Positions 43,232 through 54,843 of a stretch of DNA of 54,843 nt are shown piece after piece. The translations under genes and the position numbers were made by a program. The notes beneath the pieces are model-generated. The model saw only the letters and a list, made by a program, of their open reading frames with translations, did not search any database and was not told where the DNA came from. Positions within the stretch are counted from its first letter, which is position 1. Each line of letters starts with the position of its first letter. Source of the stretch: Betaproteobacteria bacterium (GTDB lineage: Bacteria > Pseudomonadota > Gammaproteobacteria > Burkholderiales > SG8-39); the NCBI GenBank assembly GCA_947476535.1, contig CANJRC010000013.1:1-54843 (forward strand). The letters are read 5' to 3'.

Positions 43232-43927
43232 CTAAACTGCTCGCTTAACCATCATGGTCTTGATCTTGCCAATCGCCTCTGTCGGATTCAGCCCCTTGGG
43301 GCAGACATCGACGCAATTCATGATGCTGTGGCAGCGAAATAGACGGTACGGATCTTCCAGGTTATCGAGGCGCTCGGCCGCGGCCTGATCGCGCGTATCG
43401 GCCAGAAAACGGTAGGCATGCAGTAAGCCCGCGGGCCCAACAAATTTGTCCGGGTTCCACCAGAATGAGGGGCACGAAGTCGAGCAGCAGGCGCAAAGGA
43501 TGCACTCGTAGAGGCCATTCAGCTCTTCACGCTCTTCAGGCGACTGCAGGCGCTCTTTTTCCGGCGGCGGGTCGTTGTTGACGAGGTAAGGCTTGATTGA
43601 GTGGTATTGCTTGAAGAATTGTGTCATGTCCACGATCAGGTCGCGAATGACGGGCAGGCCTGGAAGCGGCTTGAGTTCCACCGGCTGCTTGAGCTCCGAC
43701 AGCTTGGTGGTGCAGGCGAGCCCATTCTTGCCATTGATGTTCATCGCATCCGACCCGCACACCCCTTCGCGGCAGGAGCGGCGCAGGGACAGCGAGTCGT
43801 CCTGCTCCTTGATCCGAACCAGCGCGTCCAGCAACATCTGGTCCGTCGGCTCAAGCTCGACCTCGTAATCCTTCATGTACGGCTTGTCGTCCTTGTCCGG
43901 ATCGTAGCGAAAAACACGAAATTGCAT
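43232..43927 (-). CDS. sdhB: Succinate dehydrogenase iron-sulfur subunit
   Basis: A 231-aa electron-transfer subunit. The [2Fe-2S] loop CREGVCGSDAMNINGKNGLAC (Cys spacing normal) is in the N-terminal ferredoxin domain; [4Fe-4S] ligands are in CILCACCSTSCP and the [3Fe-4S] group in CHSIMNCVDVCPKGLNP. AGGAG precedes the ATG. It passes electrons from SdhA FAD to quinone in SdhCD. 76 bp separate it from sdhA. Confidence 0.97.
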   Translation of the reverse strand: MQFRVFRYDPDKDDKPYMKDYEVELEPTDQMLLDALVRIKEQDDSLSLRRSCREGVCGSDAMNINGKNGLACTTKLSELKQPVELKPLPGLPVIRDLIVDMTQFFKQYHSIKPYLVNNDPPPEKERLQSPEEREELNGLYECILCACCSTSCPSFWWNPDKFVGPAGLLHAYRFLADTRDQAAAERLDNLEDPYRLFRCHSIMNCVDVCPKGLNPTEAIGKIKTMMVKRAV

Positions 43928-44003
43928 GGTTGCTCCTGGCTTTGCGACGGGGCGTTCGAGGCCGCCGTTCTTTACATGTATGGCGCTGGGTTCCTGTCGC
44001 CCG

Positions 44004-45782
44004 CTAGTAGGTCCGGACCTTCGGTTCGATGCTTTCTGCAGTCAGTGGCTTCAGGTTCACCGGCTTGTAATCTAACCTGTCACCCTCCTTGTACCAGAGC
44101 GTGTGCTTGAGCCAGTTCACATCATCGCGCCCATGGTGGTCTGAACGGTCGTGCGCACCACGCGATTCAGTCCTCGCATCCGCTGACACCATGGTCGCGC
44201 GCGCAACCTCGATCAGGTTGTCCAGTTCCAGCGCCTCGATCCGCGCGGTATTGAATACCTTGGATTTGTCCTTGATTTCAGTACGAGTGACCCGGTCGGA
44301 GATCTCCCGAATTTTTTTCACACCATCTGCCAGCGTATCCGGGAAGCGGAACACGCCGCAGTGCTTTTGCATCGTGCGGCGCATGTCCTTGGCCACCTCG
44401 GCGTAGCTCTCGCCATTGGTCTGGCTCTCCAGGCGCGCAAGTCGCGACAATGACCGGTCGCCCGCATCCTTGGGAAGGTCCTTAAGGCCGGGGTTTTCCT
44501 TGAGGTAGCGAATAATCGAGTTGCCAGATGCCTTGCCGAACACGAGAAGGTCGGTCAACGAGTTTGTTCCAAGGCGATTGGCCCCATGCACTGAAGCACA
44601 GCCGCATTCGCCAGCCGCATAAAAACCGGGAACCACTGAGTTCGCGTTGCCATTCTTGGGCACCACAACCTCTCCGTGGTAATTGGTCGGAATGCCACCC
44701 ATCTGGTAATGCACTGTCGGAACCACAGGAATCGGATCCTTCACCGGGTCCACGTTGGCAAACTTCTTGGCGATTTCGCGAATGCCGGGCAGGCGCTTGT
44801 CGATCACTTCGGCGCCCAGATGATCTAGCTTCAGCAGGACGCAATCGCCTTCCTTGCCTGCTCCGCGACCTTCCTTGATTTCGGTCGCCATGGCACGGGA
44901 CACGACGTCGCGGCTGGCAAGGTCCTTCAGGTTCGGCGCGTAACGCTCCATGAACCGTTCACCATTCTTGTTCAGCAGGTACCCGCCCTCACCGCGCACC
45001 CCTTCGGTGATCAGCACACCCGCACCCGCAACGCCTGTGGGGTGGAACTGCCAGAACTCCATGTCCTCCAGCGGAATACCTGCACGCGCCGCCATTCCGA
45101 GGCCATCACCGGTATTGATGAAGGCGTTCGTGGTCGAGGAATAGATGCGCCCCGCTCCGCCCGTAGCGAACAATGTCGCACGCGCGTGAAACACCATGAC
45201 CTCCCCGGTCTCCATTTCAAGCGCCGTTACACCAAGCACCTGCCCGCTGGGGTCGCGGATCAGGTCTAGCGCCATCCATTCGACGAAGAACTGGGTGTTG
45301 GCTCGCACATTGCGCTGGTACAGCGCGTGGAGCATGGCATGACCGGTCCGGTCTGCAGCGCAGCAGGACCGCTGAACCGGCTTCTCGCCAAAATTCATCG
45401 AGTGCCCGCCGAATGGCCGCTGGTAAATGGTTCCATCCTCATTGCGGTCGAACGGCATGCCGAAATGCTCCAGCTCGATCACAACTTCTGGAGCCGCCCG
45501 CACCATGAACTCGATCGCGTCCTGATCACCGAGCCAGTCCGACCCCTTGACGGTGTCGTACATGTGCCAATTCCAGTTGTCTTCCCCCATGTTCCCGAGA
45601 GACGCACCCACACCGCCTTGTGCGGCTACCGTATGGGAGCGCGTGGGGAACACTTTCGACAACACCGCGCACTTGACTCCTGCTTCGGACAATTGCAGCG
45701 CAGCCCGCAGACCCGCACCGCCCGCCCCAACCACGATTGCATCGAACTTCCTGACTGGTGTATTCCGACCTACGTTTGCCAC
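44004..45782 (-). CDS. sdhA: Succinate dehydrogenase flavoprotein subunit
   Basis: A 592-aa subunit. FAD-binding [19 protein letters not shown] near residues 17-35, and the flavinylated His in [12 protein letters not shown] near 50. Substrate-site blocks [21 protein letters not shown] and the arginine-rich [15 protein letters not shown] are present. Starts with GTG at 45782, one base after the sdhD stop, with GGAGAAG upstream, so translation is coupled. Confidence 0.97.
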   Translation of the reverse strand: MANVGRNTPVRKFDAIVVGAGGAGLRAALQLSEAGVKCAVLSKVFPTRSHTVAAQGGVGASLGNMGEDNWNWHMYDTVKGSDWLGDQDAIEFMVRAAPEVVIELEHFGMPFDRNEDGTIYQRPFGGHSMNFGEKPVQRSCCAADRTGHAMLHALYQRNVRANTQFFVEWMALDLIRDPSGQVLGVTALEMETGEVMVFHARATLFATGGAGRIYSSTTNAFINTGDGLGMAARAGIPLEDMEFWQFHPTGVAGAGVLITEGVRGEGGYLLNKNGERFMERYAPNLKDLASRDVVSRAMATEIKEGRGAGKEGDCVLLKLDHLGAEVIDKRLPGIREIAKKFANVDPVKDPIPVVPTVHYQMGGIPTNYHGEVVVPKNGNANSVVPGFYAAGECGCASVHGANRLGTNSLTDLLVFGKASGNSIIRYLKENPGLKDLPKDAGDRSLSRLARLESQTNGESYAEVAKDMRRTMQKHCGVFRFPDTLADGVKKIREISDRVTRTEIKDKSKVFNTARIEALELDNLIEVARATMVSADARTESRGAHDRSDHHGRDDVNWLKHTLWYKEGDRLDYKPVNLKPLTAESIEPKVRTY

Positions 45783-45783
45783 T

Positions 45784-46131
45784 TCAGCTTCTCCAAAGGA
45801 CTTGTACCGCCCAGCCGCCGCATCCGACCAGCCAAAGCACCGTCACCACCTCCAGCAGGAGTCGCAAACCGGTGTTCTTCACGTAATCCATCCATATATC
45901 GCGCACGCCGACCCACGCGTGATAAAGCATGCTCAAAACGAACAGCAGCGTCGCGAAACGCATCCAACCCTGAGAAAAAAGGCTCTTCCACGAGTTGTAC
46001 GAGAAGGGGCCGCCTGAAAGCCAGACAACTCCGAAGACGATCGTGTAAACCGCCATGACGACGGCACTTACTCGCTGTGCCAGCCAATCCTTCAGGCCAT
46101 AGTGTGCGCCGACCACGGTCCGGTTCACCAT
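45784..46131 (-). CDS. sdhD: Succinate dehydrogenase membrane anchor subunit SdhD
   Basis: A 115-aa three-helix membrane protein. [25 protein letters not shown] begins it, with the quinone/haem-side residues in the first helix; [19 protein letters not shown] holds the haem-ligand His region and the Asp-Tyr typical of SdhD. The ATG at 46131 has GGGAG seven bases upstream and overlaps the sdhC stop by 7 bp. The longer frame to 46278 is shadow of sdhC. Confidence 0.93.
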   Translation of the reverse strand: MVNRTVVGAHYGLKDWLAQRVSAVVMAVYTIVFGVVWLSGGPFSYNSWKSLFSQGWMRFATLLFVLSMLYHAWVGVRDIWMDYVKNTGLRLLLEVVTVLWLVGCGGWAVQVLWRS

Positions 46132-46514
46132 AACCGTACTCCCAGAATGACGGTGAGGATCAGGCTCACGGCGAATACTGCGAAGCTGGACGTTCTCGCG
46201 GTCGGGAACTTGACGCCGACATGCACATCCATGAGCAGGTAGCGGATACCGGCGCAAAAGTGATGCAGGAACGCCCATAGCAGGACTAGCATCACGAGCT
46301 TCACTAACGGATGCGCCATGTAGCTCGTGAAATGGGCGAATCCAAGCGGCGAGGTCAGGCTCATGTCGAGAAGAAACAGGAACCAGATGATTCCTACGAA
46401 GAGCAAGATGCCGCTGATGCGGTGAAAGATGGAAACCAGGCCGGGAACCGGCAGGTTGGTCGGACTGATATTGAACCAGACCGGTCGTTGCTTTTTGGCT
46501 TTCAGATCAGACAT
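46125..46514 (-). CDS. sdhC: Succinate dehydrogenase cytochrome b556 subunit
   Basis: A 129-aa three-helix membrane subunit. RPVWFNISPTNLPVPGLVSIFHRISG is the family start (HRISG lines the quinone site), and LLWAFLHHFCAGIRYLLMD contains the axial haem histidine. First gene of sdhCDAB-E-gltA. An extended -10 promoter (TGATATAAT) lies about 80 bp upstream. Confidence 0.95.
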   Translation of the reverse strand: MSDLKAKKQRPVWFNISPTNLPVPGLVSIFHRISGILLFVGIIWFLFLLDMSLTSPLGFAHFTSYMAHPLVKLVMLVLLWAFLHHFCAGIRYLLMDVHVGVKFPTARTSSFAVFAVSLILTVILGVRLW

Positions 46515-46594
46515 GTAACGGAGCCCAACACGCGAAATTTCAGGATTTTTTTCGTTGCCCGCGATATAAGCCGGGCGCGTGTAAATCTGAAATG

Positions 46595-46603
46595 ATTATA
46601 TCA
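46595..46603 (-). promoter_or_regulatory. Extended -10 promoter for the sdh operon
   Basis: TGATATAAT on the minus strand: a perfect -10 hexamer preceded by TGn. No good -35 is present, consistent with an extended -10 promoter. It predicts a leader of roughly 75 nt before sdhC. Confidence 0.55.
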
Positions 46604-46647
46604 GCGTTCCAAAACCGTTTGTGCTTCGCAGTATGCTCGGCCCCAAT
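46604..46647. other. Core of the sdhC-mdh divergent intergenic region
   Basis: The 402-bp gap 46515-46916 holds only the two divergent promoters and the long mdh leader (46683-46916). No regulator gene is present between sdhC and mdh, and no small gene is supported in the leader. Confidence 0.4.
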
Positions 46648-46676
46648 TTGACACTGTCCTATCGACAACCTACACT
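46648..46676 (+). promoter_or_regulatory. Sigma70-type promoter for mdh
   Basis: TTGACA at 46648-46653, a 17-bp spacer, TACACT at 46671-46676. A perfect -35 and a fair -10. Transcription would start near 46683, giving an unusually long leader of about 230 nt before the mdh ATG at 46917. Confidence 0.6.
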
Positions 46677-46916
46677 CTGCCGCGTCAAAGTGGCGCTCTG
46701 CGCCGACCCAATCCGGGGCCACACTGCGACGGGGAACATCGCTCTTGTCGCACGCGCATGTGATCCGACTCGCAACGACCAGTCTGGCACCTCTCCTCCC
46801 CGCGTACGCGTGGTCACCTCACGGTTCAACGACATCCCGATCGAAAGCATCCATCGGCACAGGCAGCACGGTTTTCGCAATCCATCCCATCAAATTCAAC
46901 GCAACCAGGAGTTTTC

Positions 46917-47903
46917 ATGGCCAAGCCAGCCGTTCGAGTCGCAGTAACCGGAGCCGCCGGACAAATCGGGTATAGCCTGTTGTTTCGCATTGCCGCCGGG
47001 GAAATGCTCGGCAAGGATCAGCCGGTCATCCTGCAGATGCTGGAAATTCCCGACGAAAAGGCACAGAACGCGCTCAAGGGTGTGATCATGGAGCTCGAAG
47101 ACTGCGCATTTCCCCTGCTGGCAGGAGTCGTGCCGACCTCCGATCCCAAGGTCGCTTTCCGAGATGCTGACATTGCCATGCTGGTCGGCGCCCGTCCACG
47201 CAGCAAGGGGATGGAGCGCAAGGACTTGCTGGAAGCCAACGGCGCCATTTTCACCGTCCAGGGACGTGCAATCAACGAGGCGGCCAAGCGGTCAGTCAAG
47301 GTGCTGGTGGTGGGCAATCCTGCAAACACCAATGCCTACATCGCGATGAAGAGCGCGCCTGACCTGCCTCGCGACAGTTTCACGGCGATGCTCCGCCTCG
47401 ACCACAACCGTGCACAATCACTGCTTGCTTCGCGCACCGGCAAGCCCGTGGATTCAATCGAAAAGCTCATCGTCTGGGGCAACCACTCACCAACGATGTA
47501 TCCGGACATCCGATTCGCGACAATCGCCGGCCAACCCGCCACCAAGGTGGTCAACGACGAGACTTGGTACCGTGACACCTTCATTCCGACAGTCGGCAAG
47601 CGCGGGGCGGCCATCATCGAGGCACGCGGCCTCTCCTCTGCCGCATCGGCAGCCAATGCAGCGATCTGCCATGTGCGTGACTGGGTGATCGGGTCCGATG
47701 GCCAATGGGTCACCATGGGGGTGCCCTCGGACGGCTCATATGGCATCCCAGATGGCATCATCTACGGCGTACCGGTCATTACCGCCGGTGGAAAGTATGA
47801 GCGCGTAAAAGGCCTGGAAATAGACCCATTCAGCCGCCAGAAAATGGATGCCACGCTGAAGGAACTCCAGGAGGAGCAAGAGGGTGTCAAGCACCTGCTG
47901 TAG
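46917..47903 (+). CDS. mdh: Malate dehydrogenase
   Basis: A 328-aa NAD-dependent enzyme, malate to oxaloacetate. [17 protein letters not shown] at the start is the nucleotide loop of the cytosolic-type MDH group used by Betaproteobacteria. [15 protein letters not shown] is the substrate loop; [10 protein letters not shown] and [12 protein letters not shown] supply Asp/Arg; [12 protein letters not shown] contains the catalytic His. AGGAG precedes the ATG. Divergent from the sdh operon. Confidence 0.97.
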   Translation: MAKPAVRVAVTGAAGQIGYSLLFRIAAGEMLGKDQPVILQMLEIPDEKAQNALKGVIMELEDCAFPLLAGVVPTSDPKVAFRDADIAMLVGARPRSKGMERKDLLEANGAIFTVQGRAINEAAKRSVKVLVVGNPANTNAYIAMKSAPDLPRDSFTAMLRLDHNRAQSLLASRTGKPVDSIEKLIVWGNHSPTMYPDIRFATIAGQPATKVVNDETWYRDTFIPTVGKRGAAIIEARGLSSAASAANAAICHVRDWVIGSDGQWVTMGVPSDGSYGIPDGIIYGVPVITAGGKYERVKGLEIDPFSRQKMDATLKELQEEQEGVKHLL

Positions 47904-47984
47904 TCAAGGAGCAGGCACTGCAAGCGCTAACGCGCAAGTGCCTGCATCGGCTGCCTGGGACAATCGAGGCAAGCGTCCCATTCA

Positions 47985-49004
47985 ATGAATAAGCAACTTC
48001 CGGAAACCCTCACCATGCCATACGGTGCACATCCGCGCGACATCTTGTTCCGCGGCGAGAAACCCTTCCCCATCCTTCCAGCCTGCGATCACTATGCAGG
48101 CAACGAAAAACTCTGGCTAAAGGCACTTGCACTGCAATCCGAGCTGGGGCCGATCTTCGACCTGACCTGCGACTGCGAGGATGGTGCCGCTCCGGGCAGG
48201 GAGAAGGAACATGCCGAGTTGGTAGTGAATACCATCATGTCGGCAGCCAATGTCCATGGCAGGGCCGGCGCACGCGTGCACGACTATTCGCATCCCCACT
48301 GGAAGGCCGATGTCGATGTCATCGTATCCGGTGCCGGAACAAAGCTTTCCCACATCACCATCCCCAAGCCCACAGCGGCTCGCCAGGTCGCCGAAATGAT
48401 CAATTACATCGGCACCGTGGCGGCGCGACACGGCGTCAAGCGCGATATTCCCATCAATGTCCTGGTGGAAACACACGGAGCGCTGCATGAAGCCTTCGAG
48501 ATCGCGGCACTGCCCTGCATGCAGGTGCTTGATTTCGGTCTCATGGACCTGGTCTCCGCCCACCACGGGGCCATACCTTCCACGGCGATGCGCTCACCAG
48601 GCCAGTTCGAGCACCACCTAACTGTCAGGGCGCAGACTGAAATCGTCGCCGCAGCCCTGGCCAATGGCATCGTCCCGGCGCACGGAGTAACCCTGGATCT
48701 GAAAAACCCGCAGACCGCACACAGCGATGCGCTGCGCGCCCGCAAGGAATTTGGATTTTTGCGCAAGTGGTCCATCCACCCGATCCAGATCCAACCGATC
48801 GTCGACGCAATGAAACCCCAGCACGCCGAGGTCGAAGATGCGGCGCGAATTCTACTGGCCGCGCAAAGGGCCGATTGGGGGCCGATCCAGGACGAGGGTG
48901 AGCTTCACGACCGTGCCACCTACCGGTACTTCTGGGAAGTCCTGCAAAAGGCGCGGGTGACCGGGGTTGCCTTGCCGGAAGCCGCGCTCAAGGCGTTCTT
49001 TTGA
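47985..49004 (+). CDS. HpcH/HpaI aldolase / CitE-like lyase of the TCA cluster
   Basis: A 339-aa TIM-barrel lyase. Motifs: DLTCDCEDGAAPGREKEHA near residues 58-76 (metal-binding ED), ITIPKPTAARQVAEMI near 122, VLVETHGALHEAFEI (the ETxxAL metal glutamate) near 155-170, and KWSIHPIQIQPIVDA near 258. This is not the same subgroup as the CitE-like protein at 15487-16404, which has LPETA. A lyase gene between mdh and acnA is a recurrent Betaproteobacterial arrangement; its substrate is undefined, malyl- or citramalyl-CoA-like being likely. The ribosome site is weak; Met11 (48015) is an alternative start. Confidence 0.86.
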   Translation: MNKQLPETLTMPYGAHPRDILFRGEKPFPILPACDHYAGNEKLWLKALALQSELGPIFDLTCDCEDGAAPGREKEHAELVVNTIMSAANVHGRAGARVHDYSHPHWKADVDVIVSGAGTKLSHITIPKPTAARQVAEMINYIGTVAARHGVKRDIPINVLVETHGALHEAFEIAALPCMQVLDFGLMDLVSAHHGAIPSTAMRSPGQFEHHLTVRAQTEIVAAALANGIVPAHGVTLDLKNPQTAHSDALRARKEFGFLRKWSIHPIQIQPIVDAMKPQHAEVEDAARILLAAQRADWGPIQDEGELHDRATYRYFWEVLQKARVTGVALPEAALKAFF

Positions 49005-49073
49005 AATAAATCTGCAGTACGATTACGTCACCAACAAGAGTCCGGTCCATTGATCCGATCCAAGGAGTCCCTC

Positions 49074-51782
<2,709 letters not shown>

Positions 51783-51829
51783 CGAAACGCGAAGGGAGAG
51801 GCGCGCACCTTGCGCCGACAGCACCAAAT

Positions 51830-51854
51830 AAAACGCCCGTCTAACGGGCGTTTT
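51830..51854. terminator. Strong rho-independent terminator, bidirectional
   Basis: AAAACGCCCGT-CTA-ACGGGCGTTTT: an 11-bp perfect stem with A and T runs at the two ends, so it works for acnA (plus) and for the DUF4340 gene (minus). Confidence 0.93.
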
Positions 51855-51860
51855 ATCTTC

Positions 51861-53066
51861 CTAGCGCTTGGCTGGCGCTTCCGGCTTTTTGTCTGGCATC
51901 AACTCTAAACGATCTCTCAGGATTGGTGCGACCGCCGTCTTCGGCACGATGTATGCCCATTTTTCCATTTGCTTGTCGCGGGCGCGTCGCTCGAGGCGTT
52001 TCTTATATTGCTCCTCGAACTCCTTGTCCTTCTTGACCTTGTCCTCGGCACTCTCGCCCTTTGCCGCTTCGCGCACCTTTGAAGGCTCGCCGGAACTGGA
52101 AACCGCCAAGTAATAACGGTCATCCCCCGCTTTGGCTCCAATCTTCAGTAAATACGTGACGCCGTCAAAGGACTGAGCGCTGACAGCCACAGGCTTGTCC
52201 AGCCCCGTATCTGCCTTCGCACCGTCCGTTACGACGTCGATCAAGGTAACGCCGTAGAAGGCGCTTATCGTGTCCTGCCCCTTCTGTGGATCAGGCTTAT
52301 CCGAGCTCCCGACAAAACTCATCAAATCGCCGTCCTTAGGACGACCGAGCGCCCAGCGCTGCTTGCCATCCGGTCCAGTGGCGGTGACCGTCTTCACGCT
52401 GTCGGCCCGGATGACATCCTTGTCAAGCCAAAAGGCAGGGTTCGGATCGGCATCCTTCAGCGGGTCGGCGACTACGGTAATGCTGCCCGCACTCTCGCCG
52501 GCGAGCACATAGCGCCCCGCAGGGATATCGGAATCCCCGCTATTGTCCGAAGGCTTCATCAACGTCTTACCCAACAGTAACCGACCGAGCGTCTTTCCCG
52601 ATCCGTCTTTGAGCTCCATCACAGTGCCTGCCGCCTCGCTCTTGGCATCGCTCTTCGCACCCGATTCAGCCGGGGCCTTCGCTGCTGCAGGAGTTCCTGC
52701 CGCTGTCCCCTTGGGCTCCAGCAGCAGTAGGCGCGAACGTTGCGTATCGGCAAGTGTCTCTGTCTGGATGACTTTCAAGTCGATTAGCTTCAGCAACATG
52801 CTGCTGACGGCATTTTCGTCCGCCGGAAAATCACCGCGTTCCCTGACTCTCCAGCCAGAGCTGCCTTTGAGCACATGAACCTCTTCGCGCTCGCTTCGGA
52901 CATGGATTTCCGCGACATCCGCTGCCTTCAGCGTCGGCAACAGCTTCTCGCCAATGCGCGCGTCATCCCGTTTCCAGGCCGACCGATCACTCAAAAACAC
53001 CCCCGCTGCCGCACCCGCCAGGACGATCAAAGCGACCACAAGTGTAAGGAATTGCTTTCGACTCAT
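51861..53066 (-). CDS. DUF4340 domain protein
   Basis: A 401-aa protein. A single N-terminal membrane helix (FLTLVVALIVLAGAAAGVFL) is followed by a DUF4340 beta-rich domain (EIHVRSEREEVHVLKGSSGWRV, later FWLDKDVIRADSVKTVTATG) and a charged Lys/Glu-rich tail that may be coiled (GESAEDKVKKDKEFEEQYKKRLE). It overlaps the preceding GldG-type gene by 4 bp (ATGA). Such pairs usually follow an ABC transporter ATPase and permease with unknown cargo; those would lie outside the window. Confidence 0.88.
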   Translation of the reverse strand: MSRKQFLTLVVALIVLAGAAAGVFLSDRSAWKRDDARIGEKLLPTLKAADVAEIHVRSEREEVHVLKGSSGWRVRERGDFPADENAVSSMLLKLIDLKVIQTETLADTQRSRLLLLEPKGTAAGTPAAAKAPAESGAKSDAKSEAAGTVMELKDGSGKTLGRLLLGKTLMKPSDNSGDSDIPAGRYVLAGESAGSITVVADPLKDADPNPAFWLDKDVIRADSVKTVTATGPDGKQRWALGRPKDGDLMSFVGSSDKPDPQKGQDTISAFYGVTLIDVVTDGAKADTGLDKPVAVSAQSFDGVTYLLKIGAKAGDDRYYLAVSSSGEPSKVREAAKGESAEDKVKKDKEFEEQYKKRLERRARDKQMEKWAYIVPKTAVAPILRDRLELMPDKKPEAPAKR

Positions 53067-54843
53067 AGTTTCACCACCCTTTTGCGACGCGATATTGCAA
53101 GCAGCAAGCCCGCGAGCATGACGATGAGAGGAACGGCACCGATATTGAACACCTTCGTCCAGAATTCCAGTGACTCGCTGTCAGCCCGCAAATCCTTACG
53201 AACCTCCTTGAGCTCCTTGCGTTTCTGGGCTGCCGTCTTGCGGAAGTTATCCACTTCTGCCTGTTGCGCCGCGGTCAGGATGGTCGCACTTTGCTGTCCT
53301 GCGCCTCGTTGGCGCTGCAATGCCTGCAGCTTCTCAGTTGTCTGCTGGAGCGAATCTTCGAGCGCCTTGATCTTGCCAATATAGGCCTGCTGCGCACGCG
53401 CCTCCATCTCGCGGATGACCGTAAAGGGGCGAGCGGCCGTTGCGCGACTCCGGAGAGAAATCAACTTCTCGTCTCCGGCGAACTGCTCGACCAACCCAAG
53501 CGCAAAGGCCAGATTGCCGTTGGCGGGCACGACAATACGCTGCCCGAACACTTGCTGGATCTGCACGGCTGCGCCATCGTTGATGAAGTCGGTATCACCG
53601 ATGAGCACCACCGCGTTGTCAGCACTTTCATTGCGGTGATCTGCAGAGGCCACAGTTGGCGCTGGCGCGAGAGCAACCTTCTGTGCCGCTTTCGCCGGTC
53701 CCTTGCCATCCTTCGCGTCGGCCGGCGTCGTCTCCTCGACTGGTTTGCCATCCGGGAATGAAGACTTGAACTTACCAGTCAGTTTGACCGCGAGCGGGTA
53801 CTCAGTGCCCGTCGGGGTGAACCCGCGCAGGGCCTCATCACCGCGCTTTAGGGAGTTTGTCGCATCGACCAAGTTGGCGAATGCCGAACTGTGGAGCAGC
53901 ACCGTCTGTGTCAGACCCTCGGCCGGTTTGCCGGTAAAGGCGCCTGAGAACGGCACCAATGCCGACCCCACGCGACTGGTCGTCACATCTCCCTTGTTGA
54001 ACGCGTCTCCCACCAATGACAGGACTGTCGGCATGGCCCCGGGGCCGCCCCCAGAAATGTACTTGGTATCAATGACGACTTTGGTAGCGTCAAACCCGAG
54101 ACCCCATGTCTTGAACAATTTTTCCATGGTGGATGCGGTACCGCCGTCCGTCGGCTGGCGACCGGGTTGGACATCGAAATAGGCGTTCGGGTCCACCATG
54201 GCAATCAGCTTTCCACCCCGCATGACGAACTGGTCGATCGCATACAACGCCTTGTCGCTAAAGTTGCGCGGATGCATTACCAGCAGCACCTTGATGTCGT
54301 CATCGACCTTGTCACCGGCGGGATTCACCCGTTTTACCCGGAAGTCACGCTCCAGTTCAGATACGAAAACCAGTTTTTCCGACGGAGGAATTCCCATCTG
54401 TGGGGCACCGCGTGAACCGAACACAGGCAATGCGCTCATGATGCCCACCACCGGTTTGTCCTTGGCGGTTGCTCGCGCGATGGCCTTGGCGATGTCGTAC
54501 TCGAGCAGTTGCTCTCGATCGGCAGTCAATGCGGGCAACGGCAAGCGCCGCTCACCATAGCTGACGGCCAAGCCAAGATAGAACTTCTCGCCGTTATTGA
54601 GAACTTGCCCTTCCACGCCATCCAATTGCGCGGAATCCTCCGCGTCTGAGTCCGGTTGCGGGTCGAATTTCTCAATTGTCAGCTTGCCACCTGATGCAAG
54701 CCGAAACTCCCGTAGCATGTCTTCCACGCGCCGGCCATAGCCCTTAATCGACAGGGGCAGATTTCCATCCCCTTGCGAGTAATAGAAGCGAATGCGGATG
54801 GGGCCGTCAAGTTGCTCGAGCACCTGGCGTGTTCCCGGCGACA
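53063..54843 (-). CDS. GldG-type ABC transport auxiliary protein (5' end outside window)
   Basis: The frame stays open to the window edge, so the N-terminus is missing; about 593 residues are visible. QVLEQLDGPIRIRFYYSQGDGNLP matches the opening of the Gldg/ABC-type uncharacterised transport domain (PF09822). VLLVMHPRNFSDKALYAIDQFVMRGGKLIAMVDP is the core domain segment. A long coiled-coil follows (about 100 residues, Gln/Glu/Lys-rich with repeated Leu), then a C-terminal helix, FNIGAVPLIVMLAGLLLAISRRKR. The combination with DUF4340 is the standard GldG-DUF4340 neighbourhood. Gliding motility is not implied: the pair occurs widely in non-gliders. Confidence 0.87.
   Translation of the reverse strand, partial: SPGTRQVLEQLDGPIRIRFYYSQGDGNLPLSIKGYGRRVEDMLREFRLASGGKLTIEKFDPQPDSDAEDSAQLDGVEGQVLNNGEKFYLGLAVSYGERRLPLPALTADREQLLEYDIAKAIARATAKDKPVVGIMSALPVFGSRGAPQMGIPPSEKLVFVSELERDFRVKRVNPAGDKVDDDIKVLLVMHPRNFSDKALYAIDQFVMRGGKLIAMVDPNAYFDVQPGRQPTDGGTASTMEKLFKTWGLGFDATKVVIDTKYISGGGPGAMPTVLSLVGDAFNKGDVTTSRVGSALVPFSGAFTGKPAEGLTQTVLLHSSAFANLVDATNSLKRGDEALRGFTPTGTEYPLAVKLTGKFKSSFPDGKPVEETTPADAKDGKGPAKAAQKVALAPAPTVASADHRNESADNAVVLIGDTDFINDGAAVQIQQVFGQRIVVPANGNLAFALGLVEQFAGDEKLISLRSRATAARPFTVIREMEARAQQAYIGKIKALEDSLQQTTEKLQALQRQRGAGQQSATILTAAQQAEVDNFRKTAAQKRKELKEVRKDLRADSESLEFWTKVFNIGAVPLIVMLAGLLLAISRRKRVVKL

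Noticed and set aside
45784..46278. Long form of SdhD starting at 46278
   Set aside because: The first 49 residues overlap sdhC out of frame; the ATG at 46131 has a ribosome site and begins the conserved protein.

Overview
The window reads as chromosomal DNA of a high-GC betaproteobacterium (Burkholderiales-like). The best taxonomic evidence is gene order on the right: zapE, lpd, odhB, sucA, gltA, sdhE, sdhB, sdhA, sdhD, sdhC, then mdh, an HpcH/CitE-type lyase and acnA on the other strand. That arrangement is characteristic of Betaproteobacteria. No tRNA, rRNA, CRISPR array, insertion sequence or phage gene was recognised. Species cannot be named from the sequence.

Layout. (1) 204-5942 is a MoxR/Bat-type membrane module: a membrane-anchored HtrA-like protease without PDZ, a MoxR AAA+ ATPase, a DUF58 protein and a BatA-like VWA protein in one operon, with a second BatA-like paralogue pointing away on the other strand. 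(2) 5987-23487 is an accessory catabolic region: a luciferase-like oxidoreductase, two solute-binding proteins without permeases, SnoaL-like small proteins, two amidohydrolase-2 family enzymes, a CitE-like lyase, an acyl-CoA synthetase, an acetoacetate-decarboxylase-like protein, and a five-gene operon (MFS transporter, 352-aa partner, UGSC protein, SDR, ABM monooxygenase). (3) 23698-28210 is parC and parE. (4) 28364-34398 is a second accessory block (GlcG-like, isomerase-like TIM barrel, Asp/Glu racemase, AcuI/YhdH-like reductase, amidohydrolase, SDR, SnoaL-like). (5) 34530-51782 is the TCA-cycle block. (6) 51861 to the end is a DUF4340/GldG-type pair cut by the window edge.

The most notable finding is at 20461-21000. 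This gene is interrupted by an in-frame TGA at 20704-20706, in a U-G-x-C context matching the UGSC selenoprotein family. It is followed at the right distance by a perfect 8-bp hairpin with a G near the 5' side of the loop, as expected for a bacterial SECIS element. I read it as a selenoprotein, not a pseudogene.

A second unexplained signal is a four-copy intergenic element at 13203, 21028, 23519 and 34449. It has a conserved linker (TGATGTAGGGGAG) between an upstream stem whose sequence varies but whose pairing is kept and a downstream GAGGGG/CCCCTC stem. Three of the four copies sit just upstream of a catabolic-region gene in the sense orientation. Other observations include a scar of an IclR-type regulator joined to a CoA-transferase tail at 16448-16733, and a 46-bp palindromic tandem repeat between convergent genes at 33001-33120.

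The TCA block is transcribed from a divergent centre between sdhC and mdh, where a good sigma70-type promoter is visible for each direction. The catabolic genes look like CoA-dependent degradation of an unidentified organic acid or ring compound, but no substrate can be assigned from sequence alone.
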